Notes: generated from the sequence alone by a model not told the origin. DNA of 64,000 bases from Primula veris (GCA_963682055.1 OY821751.1:14942001-15006000); one strand, 5' to 3'; numbered from the stretch's first letter, positions 20,024 to 33,124 are shown. Numbers and translations are program-made.

Positions 20024-23000
20024 GTGCTGTGGTCTCGGAAGTGAACCTGGTGGGGAGCAACCCAAAGGAATGGTGGCTGGACACAGGCGCCACTAGTCAC
20101 ATCTGTGCCAGCAAATGGATGTTCAAGACCTATACGGCCGTGGACAATGAGAGCTGCTTCATGGGGAACTCGGCTACTTCCAGGGTGGAAGGAAAAGGAA
20201 CCGTGCTGCTGAAGATGACATCGGGAAAGGAGCTCACACTGAATGGCGTGCTCCATGTGCCGGAAATTCGCAAGAATCTGGTTTCCGGGTCCGTGATGGT
20301 GAACAAAGGATTTAAACTTGTATTTGAATCTGCAAAAATTGTAATCACTTTAAACGGAATGTATGTAGGCCGTGGCTATATGACCAACGGCATGTTTAAA
20401 TTAAATGTTGGTACTCCGGCTCCTAAAGCCGAGTTAGCTATTGAGGGTACTAAGGCTAAGGCCAGTACCAAGAATAATGTAATCGTGAATGTTGCCCAAG
20501 TGGCCAATAAAACTTCGTTTGCTTATTCTTGCGATTCATTTAATTTATGGCATGGTAGATTAGGTCATGTGAATGCTAATTCTATGAAGAAATTAATATC
20601 ACTGAATCTACTACCTAATTTTGTATTTGATAAACAACATAAATGTGAGGTTTGTGTTGAAGCAAAATTAACCAAGTCTTCGTATCAACATATTGAACGA
20701 AGTACTGAACCTCTCGGTCTAATACACACGGATGTATGCGACTTAAAGTTTATACAAACGCGAGGAGGGAAAAAGTATTTCATCACGTTTATAGATGATT
20801 GTACTAGATACTGCTATGTCTACTTAATGAGAAGTAAAGACGAAGCGGTAGAGAAATTCGCTCTTTATAAGACCGAAGTAGAGAATCAACTCAATAAAAA
20901 GATTAAAATGTTGAGGAGTGATAGAGGCGGTGAATACGAAGCACCGTTTGCGCAGATATGCGCAGAAAATGGCATTATACATCAAACGACAGCCCCATAC
21001 TCTCCGGAGCAGAATGGGGTTGCCGAGCGTAAGAATAGGACGCTCAAGGAAATGATGAATGCTATGTTAATAAGTTCTGGGTTACCCCAGAACATGTGGG
21101 GGGAAGCGCTGCTTTCCGCCAACTATGTATTGAACAAGCTACCACATAAGAAACGTGATAAACCACCTTATGAACTATGGAAAGGCCATAGGCCGAGCTA
21201 TAAATTCTTAAGGGTTTGGGGTTGTCTCGCGAAGGTCCTTGTCTCGCTTCCTAAAAGAACGAGAATAGGGCCAAAGACGGTAGACTGTGTGTTCATAGGA
21301 TATGCACAAAACAGTAGTGCTTATCGTTTTCTCGTGCACAAGTCGGATAATCCCGATGTGCATGCAGATACTATCATCGAAGCTCGAGAAGCTTCTTTCT
21401 TCGAGGAGATCTTTCCCCGCAAGTCTTCCGTAACTGTAGAGACTGAGGAGTCAAACAGTGAGGAAAATGTGGGGGCAAGTGAACCGTTGGAGGAAGAAGA
21501 AGAAGAGCCTCGACGTAGTAAAAGGGCTAGAAAGGAAACGACTTTCGGTCCAGATTTTGTAACCTTCATGATAGAAGGCGAACCGGCGACATTCAAACAA
21601 GCAATGTCATCCCCGGAAGCCCAATATTGGGAGGAAGCGATCAACAATGAGGTTGAATCGATATTACAAAATCACACTTGGGAACTAGTGGATCTACCAC
21701 CCGGGTGTAAGCCACTAGGACACAAGTGGATCTTCAAGAGGAAGAGAAAGCTCGATGGAACAATCGAGAAATACAAGGCTAGGCTTGTAGTGAAAGGTTT
21801 TAGACAAACCGAAGGTGTCGACTATTTCGACACCTATGCTCCTGTCTCCAGGAAGACGTCAATCTGGATAGTCATTGCTCTCGCAGCACTGTTCGATCTG
21901 GAAATAAATCAAATGGATGTTAAAACGGCGTTCTTGAATGGTGAGTTGGAAGAGGAAATTTACATGGAACAACCGGAAGGGTTTGTGGTTCCAGGTAAAG
22001 CTCACAAGGTGTGTAAACTTGTGAAGTCCTTGTATGGACTTAAACAAGCACCTAAACAATGGCACGAAAAATTTGATAGAGTGATGCTATCAAACGGTTT
22101 TCGGATAAACGAATGTGACAAATGCGTCTACGTAAAAGGAAATGAAAAGGACTACGTGGTAGTCTGCCTCTACGTAGATGACATGATTATAATAGGGAGT
22201 ATTGATAACATCAACTCCACTAAGAAAATGTTGTCACAAAAATTCGAGATGAAAGTCTTGGGTGTCGCTGATGTTATACTTGGTATGAAAATTACCAAGA
22301 CATCAGACGGATATGCGCTATCTCAAACTCACTATGTCAGACAGATGCTTGACAAATTTGATAAAGATAGTAGAGCTACATCCAGAACTCCGATAGAGAT
22401 CTCAACCACCCTGAAAAAGAACTTTGGGGAGAGTGTGAGACAATTGGAATATTCTCGAATAATAGGCAGTCTGATGTACGTCATGAACTGTACTAGACCA
22501 GACATAGCCAACTCAGTGAGTAGACTGAGTAGGTACACCAGTAATCCCAATGAGGAACACTGGAAGGCCATCATGAGACTTCTCAGATACATGAGATACA
22601 CAACAGACCGAGGGTTGCATTATACCAGATATCCAGCTGTACTGGAAGGGTATTCTGATGCAAACTGGATCTCGGATTCCAATAGTACACGATCCACTAG
22701 CGGATATGTGTTCGTGATGGGAGGAGCAGCTGTCTCATGGAGATCATCCAAGCAGACGTGCATAGCTAGATCAACTATGGAATCTGAGTTCATAGCGTTG
22801 GATCTAGCAACAGAAGAGGCTGATTGGCTGAGAAGCTTTCTGGAAGGAATTCCAATGTGGCCGAAACCTGTCCCAGCAATAAGCATGCACTGCGATAGTC
22901 AGTCGGCTATTGGACGGGCGCAGGATCATATGTATAATGGAAAGTCCCAACATATTCGTCGGAGCCATAAATCCGTAAGAGAATTGTTAGCTAACGGTGT

Positions 23001-23223
23001 GGTGTCCTTAGATTTTGTGAGATCTAAAGACAATATAGCGGATCCATTTACAAAAGGCTTGACTCAGGTAGGAGTTGAAGTTTCATCGAGGGGAATGGGG
23101 TTGAAGCCCATTAAACTGGAAACCTCCTCAGAGGCAACCCAACCCGAACTGGATTCTCCAGCGTCGGGTTCAACGGGAAAACCGAACTGTGGGGGTGACC
23201 GAACAAAGCACTCGGGAACTTAA
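19927..23223 (+). CDS. Pol polyprotein: protease, integrase, reverse transcriptase, RNase H (Copia)
   Basis: Open from just after the C tract to TAA at 23221-23223, about 1098 codons. In order: protease [11 protein letters not shown] (active Asp near 20083); GAG-pre-integrase [10 protein letters not shown]; zinc-binding CEVCVEAK; integrase core HTDVCDL, SDRGGEY and [13 protein letters not shown], supplying the three acidic residues; reverse transcriptase [19 protein letters not shown] and catalytic YVDDM (22171-22185); RNase H YSDANW, CDSQSAI and [10 protein letters not shown]. There is no internal stop. No ATG lies near the opening, so it is most simply the continuation of gag in a single polyprotein whose reading is broken by the C tract. 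The element would self-process and integrate; activity is not shown. Confidence 0.93.
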
Positions 23224-23690
23224 GTTCCCAGCCCATTTCTAGGATGAAAGAGTGATAGACCTAGACCATCTTAAGGGTGAGCATGAGGCTCTTAATGAAA
23301 ACAAGTATCTCGAAGGTCGAGAGGGGTGAGTCAGGACACCCTTGACTTGAAATCACCTATGACGAGTGTGTATGGCCGATACTATGTGATGAGCCATGGG
23401 CTAAATCACTAGAGCACTCAGTTGAACTTTGCCAAGGCAGTCCACGGCCAAATATGGACAACAACCAAAGGGCTTAGTAAGTGGTGTAGAGGGGACACTG
23501 TGTGCGCATTACCCTGGTATGCACAAACGCTAAAGGGTTCAAGGCTTAAAGGCTACCCAATAGTAGCATATCAGATTTTACGTCACTACGGCAGGTTCAA
23601 GGCGCGCGCTACCTGTCCTTATGCAGTGAACTCTTGCGGTTTTCTCTCGTATGCATTTAGGAGCATTTTATTTTCAGCCAATTGCATTCA
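23224..23690 (+). other. 3' untranslated internal region of the Copia element
   Basis: About 470 bases between the pol stop and the polypurine tract. No open frame that looks like a gene. Confidence 0.7.
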
Positions 23691-23700
23691 TGTGGGGGAT
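23691..23700 (+). promoter_or_regulatory. Polypurine tract
   Basis: TGTGGGGGAT abuts the right LTR, the position of the plus-strand primer. Confidence 0.8.
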
Positions 23701-24104
23701 TGTTGGAAAAACATGTGAAAACATGGGTGTTTTCGAATGGTCACTGGACCAACTTCGAGTCATTATTTCGTGTAACAGCGCTGAGTTGTTTATACCGTAC
23801 TCAACGTGGTTGAGTAGCCCGTGTGACGAGCTTCGTAACGGTATATCACATGACCTATTCGGAGAATGGGTGTGAATACAAAGTGGCTTCAAAGTTGGTA
23901 CCTCGGAAGCTCAAATCTGAAAAAAAAAAAAATCTGGAAAAACGAAATGGTTAATGAGAAAAACCATTTAGAATAATCCCATATTGGAAGATTAAGAGTT
24001 AATCTTACAATATATATATCATACCAACCTATGTAGTTATTAAACTAACATGTCCACATACACCTAAGAGTATTAGTGTGTACCACACACGCGCGCTCGC
24101 TCGT

Positions 24105-24281
24105 GTCTCGGGTCTCGGGTCTCGGGTCTCGGGTCTCGGCCACGGGCACGGGCATGGGCGTGGGCGTGGGCGTGGGCGTGGGCGTGGGCTTGGGCTTGGG
24201 CTTGGGCTTGGGCTTGGGCTTGGGATTTGGGATTTGGGATTTGGGATTTGGGGAATGTCTCGGGTCTTGGGTCTTGGGTCC
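24105..24281 (+). repeat. Expanded G-rich array in the 3' LTR
   Basis: Consecutive blocks of GGGTCTC heptamers, GGGCGT hexamers, GGGCTT hexamers and GGGATTT heptamers, then GGGTCTT heptamers. More than twenty runs of three or more G are spaced 3-4 bases apart, ideal for G-quadruplex on the sense strand. Confidence 0.95.
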
Positions 24282-24865
24282 AAACCCGAATAGGGAGTTT
24301 TGTATAAAATACAAAAGGAGTCCCTAGAGTTTCCAGCAAGAGAAACGTCAGCAATGAATGAGATTAAATGCTGCGGTTTCAGAATTAAATTGAGCGGATT
24401 CTGTGGGTGTAACTCCCGGAATTAATGACCACAATTATGGCTGCGGTTTCTATAGAGCCTATAAAAGGCAGCCCTCCCCTCTCATTTGAACACACCATCA
24501 TACACACAACTCACAGCATAAGCATACACTTAGTGAGAGAGAACCGCACCACCAACAGCTCGACCTGTGGTTCGGTGCCGGTTTCCATACGAACCACTCT
24601 GAGATAGAAGTTGTACCTTGGGAACAAAGTCCCGAAACCAGAAACCTTTAAAGGTGGTTCGGGAAATATTGTTTAAGGGAAACTGCTCAGCAGTTGCCTC
24701 TTCTTTTACTTTCTGTCCATTTCATTTCAGTACCGTTTCATTTCTGTAATTTACTTTCCTGTACTGTTTCTTTTCTGTATTTACATTTCAGTACTGTTTA
24801 CTTTCAGTCTTTCGATTCTGTTATTTACTTTTCAGTTCTGTAATTTCCAGTATTTACAAAAAAAA

Positions 24866-25154
24866 CAGTCCGGCAGTTTTTTATTTGTTAAAAACCAGTC
24901 CGGCAGTTTTTTATGCTTTAAAACCAGTCCGGCAGTTTTTATTTGTTAAAAACCAGTCCGGCAGTTTTTTATGCTTTAAAACCAGTCCGGCAGTTTGTTA
25001 AAACCAGTCCGGCAGTTTTGTTTAAAACCAGTCCGGCAGTTTGTTTAAAACCAGTCCGGCAGTTTGTTAAAACCAGTCCGGCAGTTTCTGTAAAACCATT
25101 CCGGCAGTTTCTTTAAAACAGTCCGGCAGTTTCTTTATTTCAGTCCAGCAGTTT
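24866..25154 (+). repeat. 12-unit minisatellite in the 3' LTR
   Basis: Same CAGTCCGGCAGTTT core as at 18016-18327. One unit of the CTGTAAAAC type is missing and one unit carries CATTCCGG. Confidence 0.92.
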
Positions 25155-25289
25155 TATTTATTTGTTGAGTCAGGAATTGTAATTCATATTCCAATTGTGA
25201 GAAATAAAATTGTTTATTTCCTTTGCGTTCCTGTCTCTTTTATTTATTGTCCTTTCTTTATTGTATTCGAAATAGTACCAACACCAACA

Positions 25290-25294
25290 TAAGA
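25290..25294. repeat. Right target site duplication TAAGA
   Basis: Directly follows the right LTR; identical to 16921-16925. Confidence 0.95.
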
Positions 25295-28002
25295 TAACAA
25301 AGTTATCGTCCGAGGAACTGTGTAGTTATCGCTAAATATTGACTTTTCTACTGTGTTACGATTAATTAATTTAAATTAAATAATAACGAGCGCGGTCGTT
25401 GTTTGATTGTCAATCCAACGGCTCGATTTTTCTAGTTTTAAAACTTAAAAACTCATTTATAACATGGTATTTTTGGTTTTATCACGCTCATAGGCGACAG
25501 ATCAGTGTGACCAGGGGTTGCCATCGCAACCCCATAATTTTCAGAAATTAATTTTTTTTGGAGTGTTTTTCGAAATAATTTATATATAATGTATTCTGAC
25601 AATCTCTTCAATATTTTTTTTGCCAAACTATTTTAAAATTATATATTGTTACTGTAATAACATACTATAACTTTTTATGTGCTGCTAATAGTACTAATTA
25701 AAAATAAAGTAACAAGCAATTAAATAAACTATGACACTAACTTCTATACCATACACATATTTGAAAAAATTAAACTATAATAATAATTATAATAATATAT
25801 AGTGACGGTTGCAAATAAAATTTAAAATAACTTTTGCTAGTTTGTATGCAAAGTAACTATAATGAAATTGTGTAAAATATATTTGGTTGTTCGTTTATAT
25901 CTATGCAAAGTGAGTATATGTAAACTTGAGTATTTAATAAAATAATTTTAACTTTTCCGGGTTTTTAATATATTTATACCTTTGTTTGTTCATATTTTTT
26001 CTTTTTAATAGCTCGGTTTCTTAATTTTACCTTTTTATACATTCGTTTATTTATACTTTTCCTTTTCATACCATTTTCTTTTAATTTTTATTTATTTTAC
26101 CTTGGTTTCTAATTTTTATTTTATATTGGGTCTATTTTCAAATGCTAAAACTTTCGACACGTAACTCAACGTGACTTTATTGTTGTGACTTTTTTTTTGA
26201 GAGTTTGAAAAAAATGTTAAAATTGACCAAAAAGGGAAATAATTTTAGAAACCGGGGGCCAAAAACAAAAATTAAAAAATTTAGAAACCGGGTAAAAAAA
26301 GAAAAATTAGTAAAAAAAAGTATAAAATCCCGTATTTCCTCTTTTTACAATTTGAAAAATATTATGTGCTTGTATTTTTGCAACCCCAAATATTTGTCCC
26401 TGTTTCCGTCCCTGATCACGTTACTAACTTGAGAATGAGAAATTTTGAGCCATGTGTGGTTGTTCTATCCCGCAGACCATAGTATTACAATGTCATAGCG
26501 ATTGTCATCCTGATATTTTACAAATAGCCAAACTATTAGTACACTATGATTGTTTCCAATAATTAGTCAACTATATGAATTTTAGAATAGATTTTTTTTA
26601 AATGGCTATATTTAACACTAAAACGTTGGTGTAGTAAATCATAATTAACCCTAAATATTATTGAAATGACAGTATTATCCCTGAAAAATGCACATGTTTT
26701 GCACATAACTAATTTCCGTTTAGACAAATTTAACGGCGGTGTGTCAATTGATCAGTTACAATAATGCTAATATGGCCTAATGATTTACATACTTAGAAAT
26801 ATTTGATTTTGTACACAATTTGTTCTTTGACTAGGTAGGATATTTGGACACCAATATTCAAGTTGTATTATTGATAGGAACAATACTGTCAACACAATAC
26901 TTACATGCTTTGGACTAAGACCCAAGGGAAAATCATTGGCGATTATAATATTAGGATTGGAAATCATCTCTAAGATATCATTGTCATAATATAGAAATCC
27001 GATTAATTTTTTAGAGAACACATCGACACGAATAAACAATTACTACTCATACTTGATATGTTTACTAGGCACCTTATAAAAAGCTAATTGGAGGCCGGTA
27101 TCACTTTAAAAGTATTTATTAGGTTTAATACCACCAATATTTTAAATTAGCAGAAGCTACATTTTCAAACATCTTAAATTATTTGTGCACTTCTAGTACT
27201 GGTTATTTAGATTTCGTACTATCAAAGATTTATAATCTCCTCATTCCAATTTTAATGGGGTATACTTTGTATTCGTCTGTCCATCTTGAATCACTAATTC
27301 AGATGCACGCATTTTGCCAATATTTTGGATTGATATAGAAGCTTAAAAAGTTTTCTTCTGAAATGCTTTACGCAAAAAAAGTCCATTGAAATAGAAAATC
27401 GAGTTCTTAAATGAATTTAATGTCATCCTATATTCGGTTGCTCGTTATGCACATACCGAAAATTCAAGCTCAATAGTAAATAAAAATAGTAAAGTTACAA
27501 GTAAATAAAAATAGTAAAGTTACAAGTAAATAAAAATAAGTTTTGTTAAATCAATTAACGGATTTCTGCAACTTTAATGAATTATAGAAACGTGAATATG
27601 CAAATTGTTAAAATTTATAGCATGGTATGAAAATCACTAAACACTAAAACGTTGGTGTAGAACTAAACCATAATTAACCCTAAAAAATATTGAAATGACT
27701 GTATTGCCCCTAAAAAACGCACATGTTTTGCACATAACTAAATTCCGTTTAATCAAATTAAACGGCGGTGTATCAATTGATCAATTACAATAATCACATG
27801 TAAATATAATTTCAGATTGAACTAACATTGACAAATTATCCAAGAGCCAACCCTGCCCTTTGGACGGGCCTCTTGGCTAGTAATTCTTAATAAAATTAAG
27901 AGAATATTATCAAAACATATAACTTTTTAATCTAATTATCAAAAACTACAAATCAAAACTCTTCTTCCCAAAACATACAAATCAAAAATTTAAAAATTTA
28001 TG
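25295..28002. other. Repetitive AT-rich spacer right of the young Copia element
   Basis: No coding region recognised. 26440-26775 and 27640-27795 are copies of the repeat also found at 15895-16325. 27205-27470 repeats sequence found at 14742-15360. A short tandem repeat of about 28 bp built on AAATAGTAAAGTTACAAGT lies at about 27475-27540. Confidence 0.6.
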
Positions 28003-29329
28003 TCATAAGCACTATTGTGAATCTATATTCACCATGTTTCTTTAGCTCGTCGCCCATCTGTTATTGGATGAGAAAATTACCCTGATGAGCAGTTTTTAAT
28101 CTTATTGGGTCAATGGCGAAATGTTTGCATGATACTAATGCTCTTCATGGACATTTCCGAGACAAGGGTTATTTGTCTCGAATTGTCGCGAGCCATACGT
28201 ACGTCTAGCCAAGCGAGATTTAGACAATCGTCAAAACCGAAGACCTATGACTCCAAGACAGTCCTTGAAAGGAGCAATAGGGCCCGTTGTCCCAAATCAA
28301 GAGACAATGCTCATTGAGCCAATTCTCTGCTATATAAATGACAAAGGTCATGCCCGACTAATCCTTTCATAGTTCACAACTATTATAAGGGTGTAAAAGA
28401 CATAGCTAATGTGGTTAAACCTAACTAAAAGTAAACTCTTGAGACCCCCGATTTTGTGGATCAAATGAGTTTGGTACCTATCTACATTGATTTTGCTAAA
28501 TCATTGAGCCAGTTTATCGCTAATCTGGATTATGTTTTTCCATTTGGATTATTATTTTTTCATTTGGACCATACTTTTGGATTATGGTTTGATTGTTTAT
28601 GAAATTTCTCAAAATAATTTAAAGTATTTTTGAGAAAAGTCCTTTATAAATGTGACCGACTTTAAATTATGAAACTTTAGTCAATACTTGTGGGTTAGTT
28701 GGTTGTCTGGAAATAGTGGGTAACAATTTACCACATAATTTCACCAACTACTTGCCTAAATAATCCTCAGCGACAAAGATTTTGGACCTGTCATTCCAAA
28801 TCAAAATCTTTGGTAAAACCAAATTGATTTGTCAAATATGAGGCCTTATACTCTAGTAGGTTATCTCGTACCTTGTTGAGTAATAAGATATTCGATAAAA
28901 ACAGTGTTATCTGGTAATAGCTCATGAAAGAATTGAAATTCTTTACACAAGATCCACTCAATACGACCAAAAGGGTATTATTGAGGAGTTGAGATGTCTT
29001 TCAAGTGATTTAACCACATTTTTAAAGCATTTGAAAGTTAGCTTATCATTCGCATATTTTCGATTGATAAGATGTATTAGATGCTTAGACATGATTATCT
29101 ATATTGTCATTCGTCTATCGTCAATTGATAAGATCAGTTTGATACTGTGACATTGACAGGATGAGATGTTCCTGAGTTAAAAGACGGTGCTTGATTTATA
29201 ATTGCATTCCATTTGGGTTCTCTTTGAGGATATATTTCGTGATTGATCCAAAATTCATGTCATTAATGCTCTATTTGAAAGACTAGTATTTGTAAAGATC
29301 ACGAAATGGACTTGTAGAATTCTTGTAAA

Positions 29330-31640
29330 GAATTGAAGGAGTTATTGTGGACTTATCCAACCATAAGACGGACCATTAAAAATATTATGGTTATGGTTGA
29401 TGCATCGACAATATGGTCACATTTTATTGGTGTCCACAGAAATGGAGCACTTCCCAAAACTCGTAGCACAATCATCAAGTTAATGACTCATGATCCGGAT
29501 TATCCTGAAAAGTCTTGTCGACTTTATAATGCCGAAGAGTTAACATCGAAGTTTGATGTGTATTACTTGACTTTGGGAATTGAAGTTGAACATCATGTTG
29601 ATTATGTTCAGACCCAAAATTGACTCATAGAAAATTTAAGCGGTTGCAAATGATTGCACAAGTTATTTGGTGATGCGCATCTATATATTTGTGTGTGGGG
29701 TCACAATACATTGCATATTGCTGCATTGGTCCGTCTGAGGCCCATAGTCGCTCAAACACTGAATGCGTACCAGCTGGTTACCGGTTATGAGCTAGAAGTC
29801 TCATATGAACGCGTGTTTAAGTGCTTGATATTTTGATTGAGCCCCTAAAGTGTTCAAAATACGGCCCTCTGAAAATCGGGACATACATCGATTATGTATC
29901 CCCTGCATATCATTTGATAGCTTAACCTTGGCAAGCGACTCCTTATCCCATGACATGCAAAGGTGACATCGCTAAGGGGGAGATTTTGCATGTTAACGTT
30001 GAAAAGGAATGACGTGTGGTAACATGGCATTAACCCACTCAGTCTTAGCTCGATCCACAAACTACACACAGTGATAAGTATGTGTAGAGACTCCCCCAAG
30101 TCTAGTCAAGTGCCAGTTGCATTTAATGAGTATGAAATGTCATGAGATCATTTATACATGCTGCAAATATGATTGCAAAGAAAGACGTCACTGTTGGACG
30201 CCGTGTTCCTGTTGTAACACGTTAGTTTGGCTGAACCCGCCAAGCAAATAACGTTGTTGTTAGCTGTCCAGTCCGTCGTCCTTCCGAAGATACGAGGAAG
30301 TTGACCGGTTCTTAATTTGTTCAGCCCCATGAAAAGTTGAATTGAAAATCGTTTATCGCACGAGATTATAAAGGATCAAGGAGATGTGTGATTCCTCCTC
30401 ATCCTAATAATCTCAAAATATATGTCAATCATTAAATCTTAGACAATATTGAAGCGAAACAAGACTGTGATTGATTACTTGTTCATATATTCGGTAACGA
30501 CTGATAATATGAGCAAATTATGACACGAAACCATGAATCGTTGCCTGAAGTTAATGTAGAATAGACTGGCCTAATGGAAACTTTCAATCCAAGTAGACTT
30601 CCTTAGCGAAATAAGTGTTCGGATCTGTAGCTCCAACACCGCCAATGTTAAACGAGTTTGTTTATTTGGTTATTCGTAAGGAAGCGTGATGAGAATAATG
30701 AGACTGTATCAGTGCTCGCCTACTAGCGCAAGGCTTCTCTCACACCTTAGAATTGATTATGAGATGGTTTACTTCCTTGTCATGGTTTCGTCTCTATAGG
30801 GATTTAGACACAAAGACTTAGATGAAGGTCCATATGACTTCATGTTCTTGAATCAAGTTGTTCCTGACCACGGAACATGTTCTTAATTAACTGAGACATT
30901 CACTATATGAATTATAAAAGTCCGAGCAGAGGTGGTATCCCGCTTAAGTGAGTACTTAATCGGCTTGGCATACATAGAGAAACGTTTTATGCCCTTTTGT
31001 GTTTATTAAGCAATCCACGTTTTGAACTTGCCCTTCGAGATGAAGGATCTTGAGAAGACACGGTAGTGATTTGGCCTGATGAACGAGTCCCGTATATATA
31101 GAATCTGAGTCCATGATTCACTACACCTAGAAGGTGTTATGACGCTTTAGTAAGTCATCACATTCTCCCATGATCGTTTGAGCACTAGCCATTGATATAG
31201 ACCCATTCCGTACTTGAAGTGACATTGAAGAGATATCAAACTATGATGTTCATATCTTAGTACAGTAAGCACATCTTTATACTTGGTCTAATGTGCTAGG
31301 ACAAACATTTCGTCTACTATGAATGATATAGCTCGACACAACATAGCACTGACATGCTGCCACATGAATGGCACTAAAGACATACTTTGTTACCTTAAGG
31401 TAATTTTGGAAATAGACTTGTTTATTCCGTTTGCTTTATCGAGTGTACCTACCCCTTTCGGTACTCAAATTAACACAACCCTTTTTCGGTTATACCGATG
31501 CCGGTTACTTATCAAACCCGCATAAGAGATATTCCGAACATGGTTTGTCTTTGCCATTAGGAATAAGGCGATATCGCAGAGGCCTTGGAAAGACTCCCAA
31601 AAAATCACTCTGATCTACTCGTGCTCTATGAGAGGACTAG
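29330..31640 (+). pseudogene. Decayed Copia pol (integrase, RT, RNase H remnants)
   Basis: Around 29380-29610 the translation keeps VMVDASTIWSH, DPDYPEKSCRLYNAEE and GIEVEHHVDYVQTQN, corresponding to the integrase core. Around 29690-29790 it keeps WGHNTLHIAALVRLRP. At about 30655-30750 short pieces match the start of reverse transcriptase (ENNE, then ARL.AQGFS). At about 31340-31540 RHNIALTRCHMNGTK-like and GYTDAGYLSNPHK pieces match RNase H. Frames shift repeatedly and the catalytic YVDD is not readable, so the gene is dead. Confidence 0.72.
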
Positions 31641-32719
31641 AAAGTGTATATGGATTCGAGCTTGTATTAGCCATATATGAAGTACATATGTACTGTCTCA
31701 CAATCTAGATGAATCAGTTGTCATATTTTAGGACAAGTTGCTAGCATCGATCAAGAGAGAAATGATTAGATTATGCCATTTGTGCATATCTCACCAAAAT
31801 AAATCTTCATATATGAAGTATAAGAGCATCCCGTTCTTCTCCCATGTTTAGATTTTATTACAACCCGTCGTGTGCAAGTAATATGAAGCATCCAGACGAA
31901 TGCTCATAGTTATTCAATTTTTGGAATTGGAAAATCTTGCACCCTACTGTGTGCAAGTTAGGGGGAGCATCCAGAAAAATGGTTATAACTATTTAGCTAA
32001 AATCATTGCATTCAGTTGTATGCAGTGAGCTAGAGCATCCCGATGAATGTTCATGTTGATCAACACTTGTGAGTGTACTCTTTTGTCTTAGACCAAGGGT
32101 TTATCCCATTGGATTTACCTTGACCAGATTTTAATGAGACACAATCAATCACAATTATCATAGTTTTTCTAAGTTATCTTGAGACATTTTCAGTTCAAGA
32201 TAAATCCTCGCATCATGTTGAGTGCAAGTGAGTGGGAGCATCCCGTGTATGCTTGTGTACTTTTTTTTTCCTTAATCTAAATTTTTTTTCCCACTGGGTT
32301 TTCCTTGGCAAGATTTTTAACGAGACATGTTCCTATCATATCTCACTTAGAATTACCGAAATCAGGGGGAGTATCATGTCAAATCTTACCATTGTGTACT
32401 CTTTTGTCCTTTAACCTGTTGTTTTTCCCATTGGGTTTACTCTGGAAAGTTTTTGATGACACACCTGTTTTGTGGTTGAACCCCTAATACCACCACTGTT
32501 GCACTCTTTTTCCTTCGATCAGAGATTTTCCCATTGGATTTGCCTGGTAAGGTTTTGATGAGACACTGTTTTGTGGTTCGTGACTTACATGGTATTTCGG
32601 CCTATATCATTCGGCTACACAGTTTCTCCTAGGTACCGGTTTTGTCCCAAACTGGGTTTTCCGGCCCTAAAGTTTTTATGTGTTTAGCACAGTGAATGAA
32701 TATATGTTTCGACTCGACT

Positions 32720-32724
32720 CAACT
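32720..32724. repeat. Left target duplication CAACT of the TRIM
   Basis: CAACT precedes the left LTR and recurs at 33404-33408 after the right LTR. Confidence 0.9.
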
Positions 32725-33014
32725 TGTAACGACTCGGCCCTACGGACCGAACCGCCACGCCCGTATCAACAATATTGTCCGCTTTGGCACAACTTCCCAG
32801 GGGGTCACCCATCCTGGTACTACTCCAAGTTAAGCACGCTTAACTGTGAAGTTCCGTCATCGCTGTTGTGCCGCACGGCTTTAAAAGGCCTTGTTGATAG
32901 CAAATGGATCTTTAAGCTCATATACCACACGGGTACTCTCATATCTGGGCGATGTGGGACTGACGCACAACACCGCACCACAGAATTTCCTTCCGGGAAA
33001 TCTGGGTCGTCACA
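32725..33014 (-). repeat. 3' LTR of the Cassandra-type TRIM
   Basis: 290 bp. The 5S-like block (about 32789-32860) read on the minus strand includes CAGTTAAGCGTGCTT and CAGGATGGGTGACC, matching internal control regions of plant 5S rRNA genes. A purine tract on the minus strand at about 33015-33030 (GGAGGGTGAT) abuts it. Confidence 0.88.
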
Positions 33015-33109
33015 ATCACCCTCCATTTAGGCACGACGTCCTCGTCGGGCACGTCGTCCTTCAGGGGCTCACACACACGTGCTAGTCGCCACATTTCCGG
33101 CCAGATAGA

Positions 33110-33122
33110 GGCTCTGATACCA
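33110..33122 (-). promoter_or_regulatory. Primer binding site of the TRIM
   Basis: TGGTATCAGAGCC on the minus strand, the standard initiator-Met tRNA complement, two bases inside the 5' LTR. Confidence 0.92.
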
Positions 33123-33124
33123 TC

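Larger units (their letters stand above)
16926..25289 (+). mobile_element. Full-length young Ty1/Copia LTR retrotransposon (8.36 kb)
   Basis: Both LTRs begin TGTTGGAAAAACATG and end CACCAACA, the whole is flanked by a 5-bp TAAGA duplication, and gag and pol lie between in the order protease, integrase, reverse transcriptase, RNase H, which defines Copia. By eye the LTRs differ by roughly ten substitutions outside their tandem arrays, which suggests a recent insertion. A polypurine tract (TGTGGGGGAT) precedes the right LTR. The base after the left LTR is not TGG, so there is no standard initiator-Met primer site. The only coding damage seen is a frame offset at a 40-C tract. A truncated relative lies at about 53723-55832 (-) and a further LTR at 62682 (-). 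Confidence 0.96.
23701..25289 (+). repeat. 3' LTR (1589 bp) of the young Copia element
   Basis: Same termini as the 5' LTR. It contains an expanded G-rich array (24105-24281), TATA box TATAAAAGGC (24460-24469) and a 12-unit minisatellite. The array difference, one fewer minisatellite unit and the absence of the 29-bp block explain the 52-bp length difference from the left LTR. Confidence 0.95.

Noticed and set aside
19565..20256. Long minus-strand open frames with polyglycine over gag
   Set aside because: Shadows of the gag coding sequence and the poly-C tract, without any recognisable domain.
24105..24281. Interstitial telomere repeat
   Set aside because: Units are GGGCGT, GGGCTT and GGGATTT, not the plant TTTAGGG; the array is part of an LTR.
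24029..24354. Long Pro/Arg/Ser and Gly-rich open frames on both strands over the G-rich array
   Set aside because: They are translations of the tandem repeat in every frame and have no independent support.
16926..25154. CRISPR-like array in the regular CAGTCCGGCAGTTT repeats
   Set aside because: Spacers are short T/A-rich variants of each other, the genome is a plant nucleus, and the array is an LTR minisatellite.
26205..26432. Lysine-rich 75-codon ORF
   Set aside because: A-rich low-complexity sequence with no start context, homologue or codon-use support.
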